Positions 1-9,173 of a DNA stretch of 64,000 nt are shown in pieces; position 1 is the stretch's first letter; each line of letters starts with the position of its first letter. Source of the DNA: Oceanicoccus sp. KOV_DT_Chl (lineage in GTDB: Bacteria > Pseudomonadota > Gammaproteobacteria > Pseudomonadales > Dasaniaceae); NCBI RefSeq assembly GCF_900120175.1, contig NZ_FQLF01000001.1:1-64000 (forward strand), given 5' to 3'. The translations under genes and the position numbers were made by a program. The notes below the pieces were generated by a model. The model saw nothing but the letters and a program-made list of their open reading frames with translations, was not told the DNA's origin and ran no database searches.

Positions 1-672
<672 letters not shown>

Positions 673-881
673 ATAATGAAATGGTTTTATGACTAGTTCA
701 TTGTATGTAAAGCTAAGAAACATTGATGAGACATAACCTTCGGGTTAAACGGATCATACGAAGCAACACAAGAAATTACAGTCTCTTGTTAAAGAGAGCT
801 AATTAGCTTATTTACCACCTTATTTGGATTGAATGTGCAGCGCAACGCGCGCGTAAGACAGACCATTCAGCCAAGCCAGTT

Positions 882-1000
882 TGCCTGGCGACCATAGAGA
901 CATGGAACCACCTGACCCCATCCCGAACTCAGTAGTGAAATGTGTCCTCGCCGATGGTAGTGTGGGGTTTCCCCATGTGAGAGTAGGTCATCGCCAGGCT
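882..1000 (+). rRNA. rrf: 5S ribosomal RNA
   Basis: Typical bacterial 5S. The 5' end TGCCTGGCGACC pairs with the 3' end TCGCCAGGC, and the conserved CCGAACTCAG and CCGATGGTAGTGTGGGG segments lie between them. It follows 23S after a spacer of about 210 bases in which I see no tRNA. Confidence 0.97.
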
Positions 1001-1010
1001 TTAATTAGGA

Positions 1011-1042
1011 ACGCCAGTATCGGAAGGTACTGGCGTTTTTTT
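1011..1042 (+). terminator. Intrinsic terminator of the rrn operon
   Basis: A perfect 9-bp stem (ACGCCAGTA / TACTGGCGT) with a short loop is followed at once by a run of seven T residues, 10 bases after the 5S gene. This is a textbook rho-independent terminator. Confidence 0.93.
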
Positions 1043-1171
1043 ATGGGTGTGATTTAGGTGGGTTGGCATCTAATAGCAAATTGCAATGCTTAGGAAGATC
1101 GTTATCGCGAATAACATGGAAAGATAGCAGCTACGTTCAAGCTTTTGTAGATAGACCTGCGTAGTATCAGC

Positions 1172-1270
1172 GCTGTGTCAGGGATTGACACAGCCAGGAG
1201 GGTTACCCAGGAGGGGATTGCAAGGGAATGCGATTGAGCACGGATGCTTAATCCTCCTGGCTTCTTTTTT
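1172..1270 (+). ncRNA. Candidate structured small RNA with its own terminator
   Basis: Two tight secondary-structure elements sit together in a 715-base gene-free stretch (1043-1757). A perfect 9-bp hairpin GCTGTGTCA / TGACACAGC with a 5-base loop is at 1172-1194. It is followed by GCCAGGAGG (1193-1201), which pairs perfectly with CCTCCTGGC (1253-1261) and then TTCTTTTTTT. The two stems share GC at 1193-1194, so they may be mutually exclusive. The sequence between the long arms is G-rich and has a second near copy of the arm (CCCAGGAGG, about 1206-1214) that could compete for pairing. I do not recognise a known family. The rest of the gap to 1757 shows only AT-rich DNA. Confidence 0.45.
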
Positions 1271-1757
1271 TATACTTCTTTTTTATTTAATGTGATTGAT
1301 TGCTGTGTGCGTCCTTTATCGGGTAACGATCCCGCAGAGGTGCTTGCAGGTGATTCCTCTATTGCCAGAACTGCGCTTTTTAGTGTGCCAATGCGGTGAG
1401 GGGCTTAGTGGTATCACGCCGTGCGGACGGTAAGTGGGTTGGAGCGTATTGCAGGTAGTTTATTGAAGACCGGTTGGTCGCTTTTTACCTACCACCGTTT
1501 ACAGTACGCTTATGAATAATTTCCTATCTCATTGGTATGGTCTGATTTTGTTTAGCTGGTTAAATAAAATCAGGTAGCTTCGACAGGACACTAGGTTACA
1601 ATATTGCAGTCACTAATTGCTAATATATATTTATTCCATTGTTTGGTTTCAGATGTCATTTAATATTTATGGTTTATAGTGGTTTGATGCTTCTCTTGTA
1701 GTAAAATACGAGTTCACAATAATTATTATTCGTTAATTAAATTACTGTTTTTATACT

Positions 1758-2516
1758 ATGAGAAGATATCTCGACCTTATTTTTTTACGTGCCTTGGCGG
1801 AGATAAAATCTGGAACAAAACAATCTCATCTTGGAGCGCTTTGGTGGTTTTTAGATCCCCTTCTATATTTGTCAGTTTTTTATGTTGTTTTTGGGGTGGT
1901 ACTCCATAGAGGCGGTGACGGTTTTGTGACGTACCTTATTATTGGTTTAGTCTTTTGGAGATGGTTTGAATCATCCATACACCAGTGTTCAAGTGTACTT
2001 ATTAATTACAAGGGTGTAATAGATCAGGTCTACCTACCAAAAATAATATTACCTTTTATTCCATTCTTTTCTAATGTGATACGTTTCCTGATCATTTTAT
2101 CAGTTTTACTCATTCTTCTTATTTTGTTCAATACCCCTAGCTATTCTACATGGCACTGGTTGCCGGTTTTATTACTTGGTCAGGCTTTAATGATTCTTTC
2201 CATCGGTGTTCTGCTATCAGCGCTGCTGCCATTTTTTCCTGATTTAAGGTCATTTATTGGTTACGGTTTAAGTTTGCTTTTTTTTATGTCTGCTATTTTT
2301 TACCGCATCGATGATTTGTCTGAAAAGAAGCAGTTTTTCTTTATGTTTAACCCAATGGTGTTTTATATTGAGTCCCAGAGGGGGGTTTTGATAGAGGGAA
2401 CCAAGCCAGCCTTAATGTTTTTATTCGCCTATATAGTTATGTCATTGATTGTGCTTTGTATCGGGCTATTATTACTTCATCGTTACGATAGACGTTATCC
2501 TAAAATTATGGGTTGA
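1758..2516 (+). CDS. wzm: ABC-2 polysaccharide export permease (Wzm-like)
   Basis: The product is the inner-membrane half of an ABC exporter that carries lipid-linked polysaccharide across the cytoplasmic membrane. The 252-residue protein begins with the amphipathic stretch typical of ABC-2 permeases (RYLDLIFLRALAEIK), followed by HLGALWWFLDP, a well-conserved Wzm/KpsM-type segment. About six hydrophobic helices follow, and the length is normal for Wzm. ATG is the start. It lies 10 bases before the ATPase gene, so the two are co-transcribed. It is the first gene of the glycan locus, about 700 bases after the rrn terminator. Confidence 0.9.
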   Translation: MRRYLDLIFLRALAEIKSGTKQSHLGALWWFLDPLLYLSVFYVVFGVVLHRGGDGFVTYLIIGLVFWRWFESSIHQCSSVLINYKGVIDQVYLPKIILPFIPFFSNVIRFLIILSVLLILLILFNTPSYSTWHWLPVLLLGQALMILSIGVLLSALLPFFPDLRSFIGYGLSLLFFMSAIFYRIDDLSEKKQFFFMFNPMVFYIESQRGVLIEGTKPALMFLFAYIVMSLIVLCIGLLLLHRYDRRYPKIMG

Positions 2517-2526
2517 TTTGATTGCT

Positions 2527-3345
2527 ATGAATTCTGCACATCCAATTATTTATTCAGCAGCGAATGTCGGTGTCTGTTACAGAAGTCTGTCAGGAAAGCT
2601 CAATTCGAAAAGTGAGTGGGTGCTAAGAGGTCTGGATCTTGAAATCTATCAGGGCGAAAGCCTTGCAATTGTAGGTCGAAATGGTGCCGGTAAAAGTACT
2701 TTGATGCGATTAATTGCTGGCATTATAGAGGAAGATGAAGGGATCATAAAAAAGACAGGCTCAGCAAAGGCTGCTTTGCTGTCTCTGCAAGCCGGATTTA
2801 TTTCTGATCTATCAGGGTTGGATAACATATACCTCAGTGCAGTGTTACTCGGCTTGTCAAAATCCCAGGTTGATAGCAAGTTGCAAGCAATTATTGACTA
2901 TGCAGACCTGGGTTCGCATATACACAAATCAATAAGTACCTATTCCTCAGGAATGAGGGCGCGTTTGGGTTTTTCTATCGCTTTATATTCTGAGCCGGAA
3001 GTGGTGCTTGTGGATGAAGTGTTGGGTGTTGGTGATGAGGAGTTCAAAGAGAAGTCAACGCGAGCAATTCATGAGATGGTTAAATCAGATCAAACAGTTG
3101 TTTTTGTGTCGCACGCTCCTGCCATAGTGAAAGAGCTTTGTGATCGGGCAGTATGGTTGGAGAATGGGCGCGTGGTATACGAATCTACGCCGGAGAATGT
3201 ATTAAAGCGATACAGCCAGTTTAATTCTATTTGTAGTATGATTGCTAAGGATAATGGCTGGACGGAGTCCGAGGCTCGTTTACACGAGAATAATAAGAAC
3301 CCAATGGAAACTATAGCTAGATTTCATAATACCAGAAGTAAGTAG
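2527..3345 (+). CDS. wzt: ABC transporter ATPase for polysaccharide export (Wzt-like, short form)
   Basis: The ATPase partner of the upstream permease. From the ATG at 2527 the protein has 272 residues. Walker A GRNGAGKST is at about 50-58, the signature YSSGM at 139-143, Walker B VVLVDE at about 159-164 and the switch His (VSHAP) near 196. The open frame extends upstream to 2449, but that would overlap wzm heavily, and the conserved domain starts after the 2527 ATG. The protein stops soon after the nucleotide-binding domain. The C-terminal carbohydrate-binding domain of O9a/O8-type Wzt is missing, so export is probably not controlled by recognition of a terminal residue through Wzt. Confidence 0.9.
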   Translation: MNSAHPIIYSAANVGVCYRSLSGKLNSKSEWVLRGLDLEIYQGESLAIVGRNGAGKSTLMRLIAGIIEEDEGIIKKTGSAKAALLSLQAGFISDLSGLDNIYLSAVLLGLSKSQVDSKLQAIIDYADLGSHIHKSISTYSSGMRARLGFSIALYSEPEVVLVDEVLGVGDEEFKEKSTRAIHEMVKSDQTVVFVSHAPAIVKELCDRAVWLENGRVVYESTPENVLKRYSQFNSICSMIAKDNGWTESEARLHENNKNPMETIARFHNTRSK

Positions 3346-3370
3346 CCCAATAATCGTGCGGGAATAATTT

Positions 3371-4420
3371 GTGAAACAATTATTAATCGTTTGTGGTATG
3401 CATAGAAGTGGGACATCACTTATTTCAAGGTCATTGTCGAAGACGGGCCTGAGTTTTGGTTCAACCTATATAGCGGATCAACCGTTTATTAATCGTGATG
3501 GGTTCTATGAAGATAAGCGAGTTGTTGCAATAAATGAGAAGATTTTAGGGAGAAATAAACATAGTTGGTGGTCGATAGAACCGTTTTTTGATCATAATTC
3601 TGATGTAAGTATCGCTGACATCCGTGAATTATTAAAGACCATTGATGAGCCTTATTATGCAATTAAGGATCCCAGACTTTGTCTTACTATTGATCTGTGG
3701 CTAAAAGCTGCAGCTCTAGAGTTAATCACAACAAAAATCGTATGGGTTGAACGTTGCGTTGAATCTATAGCTTTATCACTATATAGAAGAGATTTGTTAC
3801 CACCAATCATAAGTCATGAACTGTTAGCTGTTTACCGGGATAGTTTTTTTGTTGCAGCGGACGCTCATGATGGTTATTTAGGTACGATTCATTATCCCCC
3901 GCATGAACAAGAATTAGACAGCAGTCATGATTTGGAGAAGTGGCTTACTTCACTCGGCATGACGTCATTTAAAGACGCGTATATAGCCAGTTATGACGGG
4001 GCTGAAAATAGAAATTCTGCGAGTCCTGGGGTTTTTGGAATTAAGGAAAAGCAACAGATACTTAATCGTTGGAAAGATACGCATGAATTGATTGCAGAAT
4101 TAGAAGACGATCTTAAGGCAAGTAGGAAAGTGTGGATTCGAAAGCGAGTAAAGCACATTGTTGATAAAGATCAGGAATGGTTTGAAAACTTAGAGAAAAG
4201 AAATCTTGAGCTGGAACAGGCTTTAGGATCTAGAATTATTCAATTGGAATCTAGTAATAGCCAGCTAGGCGCTAGAATAAATGAATTAGAAAATGACTTG
4301 GCATCAGTGCGAGAAGAAAATAATCTATACAAGTTGCGTGATTTAAAATTCCCATGGGTTCTTTATTTATTCTTAAAAAGAAAAATTGACCGTATTTTCT
4401 TAAGGGGGAATTCTGACTGA
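3371..4420 (+). CDS. Sulfotransferase-family protein with C-terminal coiled coil
   Basis: The 349-residue protein opens with a nucleotide-binding loop GMHRSGTS at residues 9-16, the PAPS 5'-phosphosulfate loop seen in bacterial sulfotransferase-like proteins. A second conserved patch AIKDPRLCL fits the region that binds the 3'-phosphate and substrate. After about residue 240 the sequence becomes charged and heptad-like (repeated LE, QL, EL patterns), predicting a coiled coil, and it ends with a basic, aromatic tail that could touch the membrane. The start is GTG at 3371. A second protein with the same loop is at 12098-13030. The substrate is unknown; sulfation of the locus glycan is an inference from context. 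No PAPS-synthesis gene is in the window. Confidence 0.72.
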   Translation: MKQLLIVCGMHRSGTSLISRSLSKTGLSFGSTYIADQPFINRDGFYEDKRVVAINEKILGRNKHSWWSIEPFFDHNSDVSIADIRELLKTIDEPYYAIKDPRLCLTIDLWLKAAALELITTKIVWVERCVESIALSLYRRDLLPPIISHELLAVYRDSFFVAADAHDGYLGTIHYPPHEQELDSSHDLEKWLTSLGMTSFKDAYIASYDGAENRNSASPGVFGIKEKQQILNRWKDTHELIAELEDDLKASRKVWIRKRVKHIVDKDQEWFENLEKRNLELEQALGSRIIQLESSNSQLGARINELENDLASVREENNLYKLRDLKFPWVLYLFLKRKIDRIFLRGNSD

Positions 4421-4421
4421 G

Positions 4422-4441
4422 TTTATCGAGATTTCGATAAA
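4422..4441. terminator. Possible bidirectional terminator hairpin between convergent genes
   Basis: A perfect 8-bp inverted repeat (TTTATCGA / TCGATAAA) with a 4-base loop lies two bases after the sulfotransferase stop and before the convergent methyltransferase gene. There is no clear T run on either side, so termination is only a suggestion from position. Confidence 0.35.
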
Positions 4442-4495
4442 AGTCCGGCGGATCGTTTTTAAAGGTAGAAGAAATAAACTTGACGTATTATTGAG

Positions 4496-5362
4496 TTAAT
4501 CTGGCTTGATTGCAGCAATTATTCCATACCCCAGAATCTGTTCAGCCCAAAATTTTTCAAGTACATCACAGGACTCGACGAATTGATTCCATCCTTCTTC
4601 CCCTATTAGTTTTATTACTTTGTCTTTATGAATATAGGCATTTTCGCGCCAACAACTAAAGGTAGGCTGTGTCTGGAAAGAAATATTCTCAGAGTGTAAA
4701 ACAGACATTTTATTGCAAGCAAACTGATCATTGTAGAACTCCATCGTTGCCATGCGGGCTCTGCCAAAGGCGTCGCGTAACAAAAGAAACTCGTCACGAT
4801 ATTGGATGACGGTTTCAAGTGCTAACGTCTGATGTAGGATAATATCGCAAAGCACCAGACGCCCCCCGGGTTTTAATACTCTGCAAGCCTCTTTAATCAA
4901 GCTTTGCTTGTCTGGTATAAGGTGAGATGACTCCATGATCCAAACGCAGTCGAAGCTCTGTTCGGTAAAGCACATCAATGCGCCGTCGCCCATAATAAAC
5001 TCTACCTGCCCGGTGAGCGTTCGGGACAGTGCTCTATCTCTGGCTTGCTCGACACAAATCTTGCTGGGAGATATGCCAATTACGCTGGCTGCATAGTCCT
5101 GTGCCATCATGCAGGCTGGATTACCTGTTCCGCAGCCGACATCTAAAACTCGATGCCCTGCTTGAAGCTGCGCTAATTCAGTCATCTTATTACTTAGACT
5201 TTCTGTTGCACTTGTCAATGTGTCTCCATCAGGCCCGAAATAGCCATAATGCAGGTTTTCACCAAGCAGAAATCCCCAAGCCCGTGTTACGCGATTATAG
5301 TGCGCTGTTGGGTCATTAAGCGCTAGGTCATTCAGGTGTTGATGATCATTGCTAAGTTTCAA
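4496..5362 (-). CDS. Class I SAM-dependent methyltransferase (UbiE / tocopherol-MT type)
   Basis: 288 residues with the SAM-binding motif I VLDVGCGTGNP at about residues 93-103, motif II DCVWIMESSHLIPD and post-motif LKPGGRLVLCDI. The layout with a short N-terminal helical segment (AHYNRVTRAWGFLLGENLHYGYF) is typical of small-molecule C- or N-methyltransferases near the gamma-tocopherol / sarcosine-dimethylglycine group, not of rRNA or protein methylases. The start is TTG at 5362 preceded by AGGGA. It is the last gene of a minus-strand run (ACP, AMP-ligase, FabG-like, methyltransferase), so its substrate may be the acyl group made or activated there. The exact substrate is unknown. Confidence 0.8.
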   Translation of the reverse strand: MKLSNDHQHLNDLALNDPTAHYNRVTRAWGFLLGENLHYGYFGPDGDTLTSATESLSNKMTELAQLQAGHRVLDVGCGTGNPACMMAQDYAASVIGISPSKICVEQARDRALSRTLTGQVEFIMGDGALMCFTEQSFDCVWIMESSHLIPDKQSLIKEACRVLKPGGRLVLCDIILHQTLALETVIQYRDEFLLLRDAFGRARMATMEFYNDQFACNKMSVLHSENISFQTQPTFSCWRENAYIHKDKVIKLIGEEGWNQFVESCDVLEKFWAEQILGYGIIAAIKPD

Positions 5363-5396
5363 TTTTGGTCCCTGTATTGCTCATTGGTAGAGCCTC

Positions 5397-6125
5397 TTAG
5401 CAAGAAATACCACCATCTACGACCAAGACTTGGCCGGTTATGAATTTTGCAGCTGGGCTGGCAATAAAGCCAACCAATTCGGCTACATCTTCGGGGTCGC
5501 CCAATCGTCCTAAAGGTGTACGGTTTACAATTTGGCGTGTTTGTTTCTGGTTGAGTTCATCGGTCATTTCAGTCGTCAAATAGCCAGGGGCAACTGAGTT
5601 AACGGTGATGTTTCTTGGGCCTAGCTCCCTAGCCAACGAACGGGTAAAACCATCGAGTGCAGCTTTGGTTGCGCTATATACGGATAGCCCTCGGTAGCCT
5701 GTTAGGCCCACAATCGATGAAATATTAATTATCCGACCACTGCTAAGTGATAGCATCGGGCGACAAATCATTTTTGTCAATTGAAAAGTACCCTTCAGGT
5801 TGAGGTCGATGATTTCGTCCATGTCCTTATCAGAGAATAGCGGCAGTAAGCTGGTCTTGCTGATGCCGGCATTGTTTACAAGCACATTAATATCACCTAG
5901 TTTTTCCTGAACTGTTTTTACAAAGTTGGAACAGGCCGCTGTATCTGTCAGGCTTAGAGTATCAAAATAAAAATTTTCAGGGTGGGAAGACTGCCATTTT
6001 TTTACCTGGGCGGTGGTGTTGCGGCTAAACGTAGCAACGTAATCTCCCTGATCCAGAAAATACTGGACTAGTGAGGCTCCTAAACCTCTACTGCCGCCAC
6101 TTATAATAACAATGTTTTTTTTCAA
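5397..6125 (-). CDS. Short-chain dehydrogenase, FabG-like 3-oxoacyl reductase
   Basis: Classical SDR of 242 residues: cofactor loop GGSRGLG at about 10-16, NNAG at 84-87, catalytic Ser near 137, Tyr150 and Lys154 (YSATK), and C-terminal GQVLVVDGG. This is the 3-oxoacyl-[ACP] reductase pattern. Its place ten bases after an AMP-ligase and next to a dedicated ACP argues that it reduces an ACP-bound acyl chain made for the surface glycan, not general fatty-acid synthesis. The start is TTG at 6125; no better start is seen. Confidence 0.85.
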   Translation of the reverse strand: MKKNIVIISGGSRGLGASLVQYFLDQGDYVATFSRNTTAQVKKWQSSHPENFYFDTLSLTDTAACSNFVKTVQEKLGDINVLVNNAGISKTSLLPLFSDKDMDEIIDLNLKGTFQLTKMICRPMLSLSSGRIINISSIVGLTGYRGLSVYSATKAALDGFTRSLARELGPRNITVNSVAPGYLTTEMTDELNQKQTRQIVNRTPLGRLGDPEDVAELVGFIASPAAKFITGQVLVVDGGISC

Positions 6126-6134
6126 GATCGGCGC

Positions 6135-7517
6135 CTAATTCTTACGTGAAAGCTTATAGTTATTGATATCCAGTGAATCTACCATTTGCACGAGCTTTGG
6201 TCGACTATGTCTGGGGAGGATTGTGCAGGCCTCAAATATAGCATCTTCAACCTGATCTGAATTAACTTCTTTTTCCAGTACAACATTAACCGCAACAATT
6301 TGCCCCATAATGGGGTTGTCACGCCCATAGACATGAGCAAGATGAACCCCTGGCACTTGACTAATAATATCCTCGACTTCTAGCGGGTGTACCTTAACTC
6401 CCCCGACGTTAATGGATTCAGTTTTTCGGCCCAAAAATAGAATTCTATTGTTTTCTATTCGCACCAGGTCTCCGGTTTCTCGCCAGCCTTGGTCGTCTAT
6501 ATCTTGCTTGCTTGCGGAAGCCTTATCAACATATCCCCTCATGCCATGTTTCGCCTTAACATATAGCTCGCCATCTTTAATTTTGAATTGAACATCATGA
6601 TCATCGCAACGATCCAGTACCGCCAAGGGTAAGCCAGGTTTACGATCAGTCACCGAAACGCATGACCCTAGTTCTGTAGCCGCATATATTTGGGAAATAC
6701 TTGCATCAGGAAATAGCGCCGTTAAGTGGCTTAAAATCGATGAAGTTACGGCTTCACTGCCAAGGGTTATATGTTGGAGAGACAATTTCAATGTTGGTTG
6801 AGAATGCATTTGCGCAATGGCAAAGCGCCAGAAGGTCGGTGTGGCACTGATATGTGTGGCCGAATACAGTTGGGCAGCCTTCAACATTCCAGTGACACTA
6901 TTGGATTCTGCCAGTACCAGAGAGCAGCGATTAACAAGAGCATATATAAACATTTGAATGCCGGCAAAATGATTCAGGTGATAAGTCAGTAACCAGTTTT
7001 GACTGGCCCCCTGCACAGAGCGCTTGACCTGTGCGGCAATATCAGACCAACGGTAACGGACGCATTTAGGCGTTCCAGTCGTTCCTGATGTCATAATGAG
7101 TAAGTCAGCATCTATACCCGTTATCAGGTTTTTTTTATCTGCATACAGCAACGCCTGTTTTTCCAGTTGATCCATTTGAAGTATTTTACAAGGGACTGTT
7201 AATTCAAGCTCTCTATCAGTGACTATAAGGTCAACATCTAATTCGTTGGCAAGTAGTTTTATTTGCTCGGGCGAATAATCACGGTTAAAGATACAGATTG
7301 AAGTGCCGGATATGGCAGCCGCCGCCATTAAGGAAAGTAAGCGGGGAGAGTCAGGCATGTAGCAGGCGAGTACGACTACTTTTTGTTCAGTAAGTGCGGC
7401 TGCAAGAAGGGTGCTTTGATCAAGAAATCGCTGGTAAGTCCAGCTCCCTGAAGGTGCATGTAAGAGCGGTTGCTCAGCAGCCGAGTCGATAGCTTCATGT
7501 AATAACTGCTTAATCAC
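6135..7517 (-). CDS. AMP-dependent acyl-CoA / acyl-ACP ligase
   Basis: ANL-superfamily adenylating enzyme of 460 residues. The phosphate-binding loop TSGTTGTPK is at about 143-151, the A5 motif is YAATELGS, the A7 motif is TGDL, and the hinge/A8 motif is GRKTESINVGGVKV. The A10 lysine region is short (NNYKLSRK) at the extreme C terminus. It starts with GTG at 7517, seven bases after the ACP stop, so it most likely loads a carboxylic acid onto that ACP. It is slightly shorter than usual acyl-CoA synthetases (500-550), as is common for stand-alone loading ligases in glycan and peptide clusters. The substrate cannot be read from the sequence. Confidence 0.83.
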   Translation of the reverse strand: MIKQLLHEAIDSAAEQPLLHAPSGSWTYQRFLDQSTLLAAALTEQKVVVLACYMPDSPRLLSLMAAAAISGTSICIFNRDYSPEQIKLLANELDVDLIVTDRELELTVPCKILQMDQLEKQALLYADKKNLITGIDADLLIMTSGTTGTPKCVRYRWSDIAAQVKRSVQGASQNWLLTYHLNHFAGIQMFIYALVNRCSLVLAESNSVTGMLKAAQLYSATHISATPTFWRFAIAQMHSQPTLKLSLQHITLGSEAVTSSILSHLTALFPDASISQIYAATELGSCVSVTDRKPGLPLAVLDRCDDHDVQFKIKDGELYVKAKHGMRGYVDKASASKQDIDDQGWRETGDLVRIENNRILFLGRKTESINVGGVKVHPLEVEDIISQVPGVHLAHVYGRDNPIMGQIVAVNVVLEKEVNSDQVEDAIFEACTILPRHSRPKLVQMVDSLDINNYKLSRKN

Positions 7518-7523
7518 GACTTA

Positions 7524-7757
7524 TCAGGCATCGTAGAACGAAATAATATCCGCTACAGTTTGCGGTAAAACACCACTAGTATATGGGTCTTTCCCATAGT
7601 TTTTTTCTAGCTGCGCCGAAAGCTCAGCTACACAAAGAGAGTCAAGACCAATACCGTCGTCATAAAGGGGTGACTCAGCCGATACAACGATTTCTGGAAG
7701 ACCTTGGTGCTTTAGTATCACCGTAATAATTTCGATTATTTTGTTTTCAGTGCTCAT
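7524..7757 (-). CDS. Acyl carrier protein
   Basis: A 77-residue four-helix carrier with GLDSLCVAEL; Ser40 in the DSL motif is the phosphopantetheine attachment site. It is an accessory ACP, not the housekeeping AcpP: it sits directly before a dedicated ligase and lacks the usual fab neighbours. It heads the short operon ACP, ligase, reductase, methyltransferase. ATG is the start. Confidence 0.9.
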   Translation of the reverse strand: MSTENKIIEIITVILKHQGLPEIVVSAESPLYDDGIGLDSLCVAELSAQLEKNYGKDPYTSGVLPQTVADIISFYDA

Positions 7758-7847
7758 TTAGTAACCATGCCTAGATTCATAATCCTAACAGCCAGCACAC
7801 CAGGAATAGCAATAGAGTGCGGGCGATGGGGTGAAAAAACCGGTCAG

Positions 7848-7856
7848 ATTATACCA
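7848..7856 (-). promoter_or_regulatory. Candidate extended -10 promoter for the ACP operon
   Basis: On the minus strand TGG-TATAAT (extended -10) lies about 90 bases before the ACP start. No good -35 box is seen 17 bases further upstream, which is acceptable for an extended -10 promoter. It falls between a terminator-like hairpin (7906-7959) and the ACP gene, where a new transcript would be expected to begin. Confidence 0.38.
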
Positions 7857-7905
7857 TAACCAACGGCCAGGAAATATTCTGCTCTGCGCACGGATCAGCT
7901 TAACA

Positions 7906-7959
7906 AAAACCGGGCGAATATTAATTTCTCAGTGACGATATAATACAAGCCCCGGTTTT
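7906..7959 (-). terminator. Terminator-like inverted repeat after the SGNH-like gene
   Basis: AAAACCGGG (7906-7914) and CCCGGTTTT (7951-7959) form a perfect 9-bp stem with a 36-base spacer. The T-rich side follows the stem on the minus strand, just downstream of the gene ending at 7979. The long loop is unusual, hence moderate confidence. Confidence 0.45.
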
Positions 7960-7978
7960 CGTTATACATTTAGCGATA

Positions 7979-9163
7979 CTAATTACTTGTGGGGGCCTTT
8001 ATCTGCCGTATTAATTGAGCTGTGTTTTCTTCATGTTCCTTAAGGAAGTCAATATTGATTTTTTCAACTTGGTCTAGATAAGTAGCTAAGTTGGTCTTGT
8101 TGAGCTTGATGCCATGGCTTGGAGAAATATCGTTTGAAAGTGTTTCATTGAGCATAATCTTACCGAAATGGGGGTTAAAGTGAACACCGCCCTGAAACCA
8201 GCTCTTAGTCGAATCTATGTTGTTCCATAGAGGTTCATTTACGATATCGTAAGCGGCATTAAAACCCCATATGCTATAAGTATCTCGCTGATATTGCCTG
8301 GCTAGGCGATTGTTTTCTGCAATTAGACGATCGTGCCAATATCGCCATTCATCCATTAAATTAAGATGTTTATAAACTTCGAGATACATAATATGCACAG
8401 GCATTAATATAAAGTGCGTATTGATCTTATTAGCATGACAAAACTCGAGTAACTCTACGAAATAGGAAAAGTCCATTGCTTGCTCAGGGCCATAAGGGGT
8501 CTGCAACTCAATCTGGTGTTTTGCAGTAAACTTAAAACCAGCAATTCCGGAAAAAATATGTTTGGAGCCTGAATACCAATTTCCACTGGGAAAGTATGTA
8601 TTGTGTGTCGTTCTCTTATCTAAAATGGCTGACAGGGAATTTATTAAAGTCGTTGTTGATAGTAAGGTTCGATAGTGTACTTTGAAGCGACTCCACCCAG
8701 TCACAATGGATGAAATCTCACCCTCTCTATTAGTAAGCGCGGCATCATCAAATCCGCGTCTAAGTTTGGGGGCTGATGGCAGAAAGGCACTAAAATCCAG
8801 ACCAATAACCAGACTCATGAGAGGTTGTGTGGCATGGCTATGTTGTACTAATCTCAATAGCTCATAATTGGTGATACCAGGAATAGATAAATTGTAGGAT
8901 GTGTATGTTTCCCATGATGGGTGTTGGGGCGCGATTCTTCCCGCAGTTGAAGAACCTATTACAATAGCGTTGGGCTGAAGTTGATAAACCTTCAGTGGTT
9001 TAATCGTTCGCATGTGATGAAATTGATTAATGCGACTTAATGAGAACTTGGTTGCAGGCCGATAAAGCCCATAGGGGTCAACTCGATAATTAATCGAAGC
9101 GATGACTATGACCAAAATAAAAGTAAAAAAAGTAGAAAAATAGAGGTAGTTTTTATAGTTCAC
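7979..9163 (-). CDS. SGNH-hydrolase-like periplasmic partner of the MBOAT acyltransferase
   Basis: 394 residues with an N-terminal signal anchor (FTFILVIVIASI, residues 14-25), so the body lies in the periplasm. The block VIGSSTAGR (about 68-76) carries a Ser in the position of the SGNH nucleophile. A late GGVHFNPHF (His near 328) fits the catalytic His block of DltD/AlgJ/AlgX-type proteins. Such proteins accept an acyl group from an MBOAT membrane enzyme and pass it to a glycan. The MBOAT gene lies directly upstream (9174-10714). I infer O-acylation of the surface glycan; assignment to a precise SGNH family is not certain. The start is GTG at 9163. Confidence 0.68.
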   Translation of the reverse strand: MNYKNYLYFSTFFTFILVIVIASINYRVDPYGLYRPATKFSLSRINQFHHMRTIKPLKVYQLQPNAIVIGSSTAGRIAPQHPSWETYTSYNLSIPGITNYELLRLVQHSHATQPLMSLVIGLDFSAFLPSAPKLRRGFDDAALTNREGEISSIVTGWSRFKVHYRTLLSTTTLINSLSAILDKRTTHNTYFPSGNWYSGSKHIFSGIAGFKFTAKHQIELQTPYGPEQAMDFSYFVELLEFCHANKINTHFILMPVHIMYLEVYKHLNLMDEWRYWHDRLIAENNRLARQYQRDTYSIWGFNAAYDIVNEPLWNNIDSTKSWFQGGVHFNPHFGKIMLNETLSNDISPSHGIKLNKTNLATYLDQVEKINIDFLKEHEENTAQLIRQIKAPTSN

Positions 9164-9173
9164 TAGGAGAACT

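Noticed and set aside
673-881. Possible tRNA in the 23S-5S spacer
   Set aside because: No cloverleaf with GTTCRA-type T arm could be folded by eye; the spacer looks like ordinary processing sequence.
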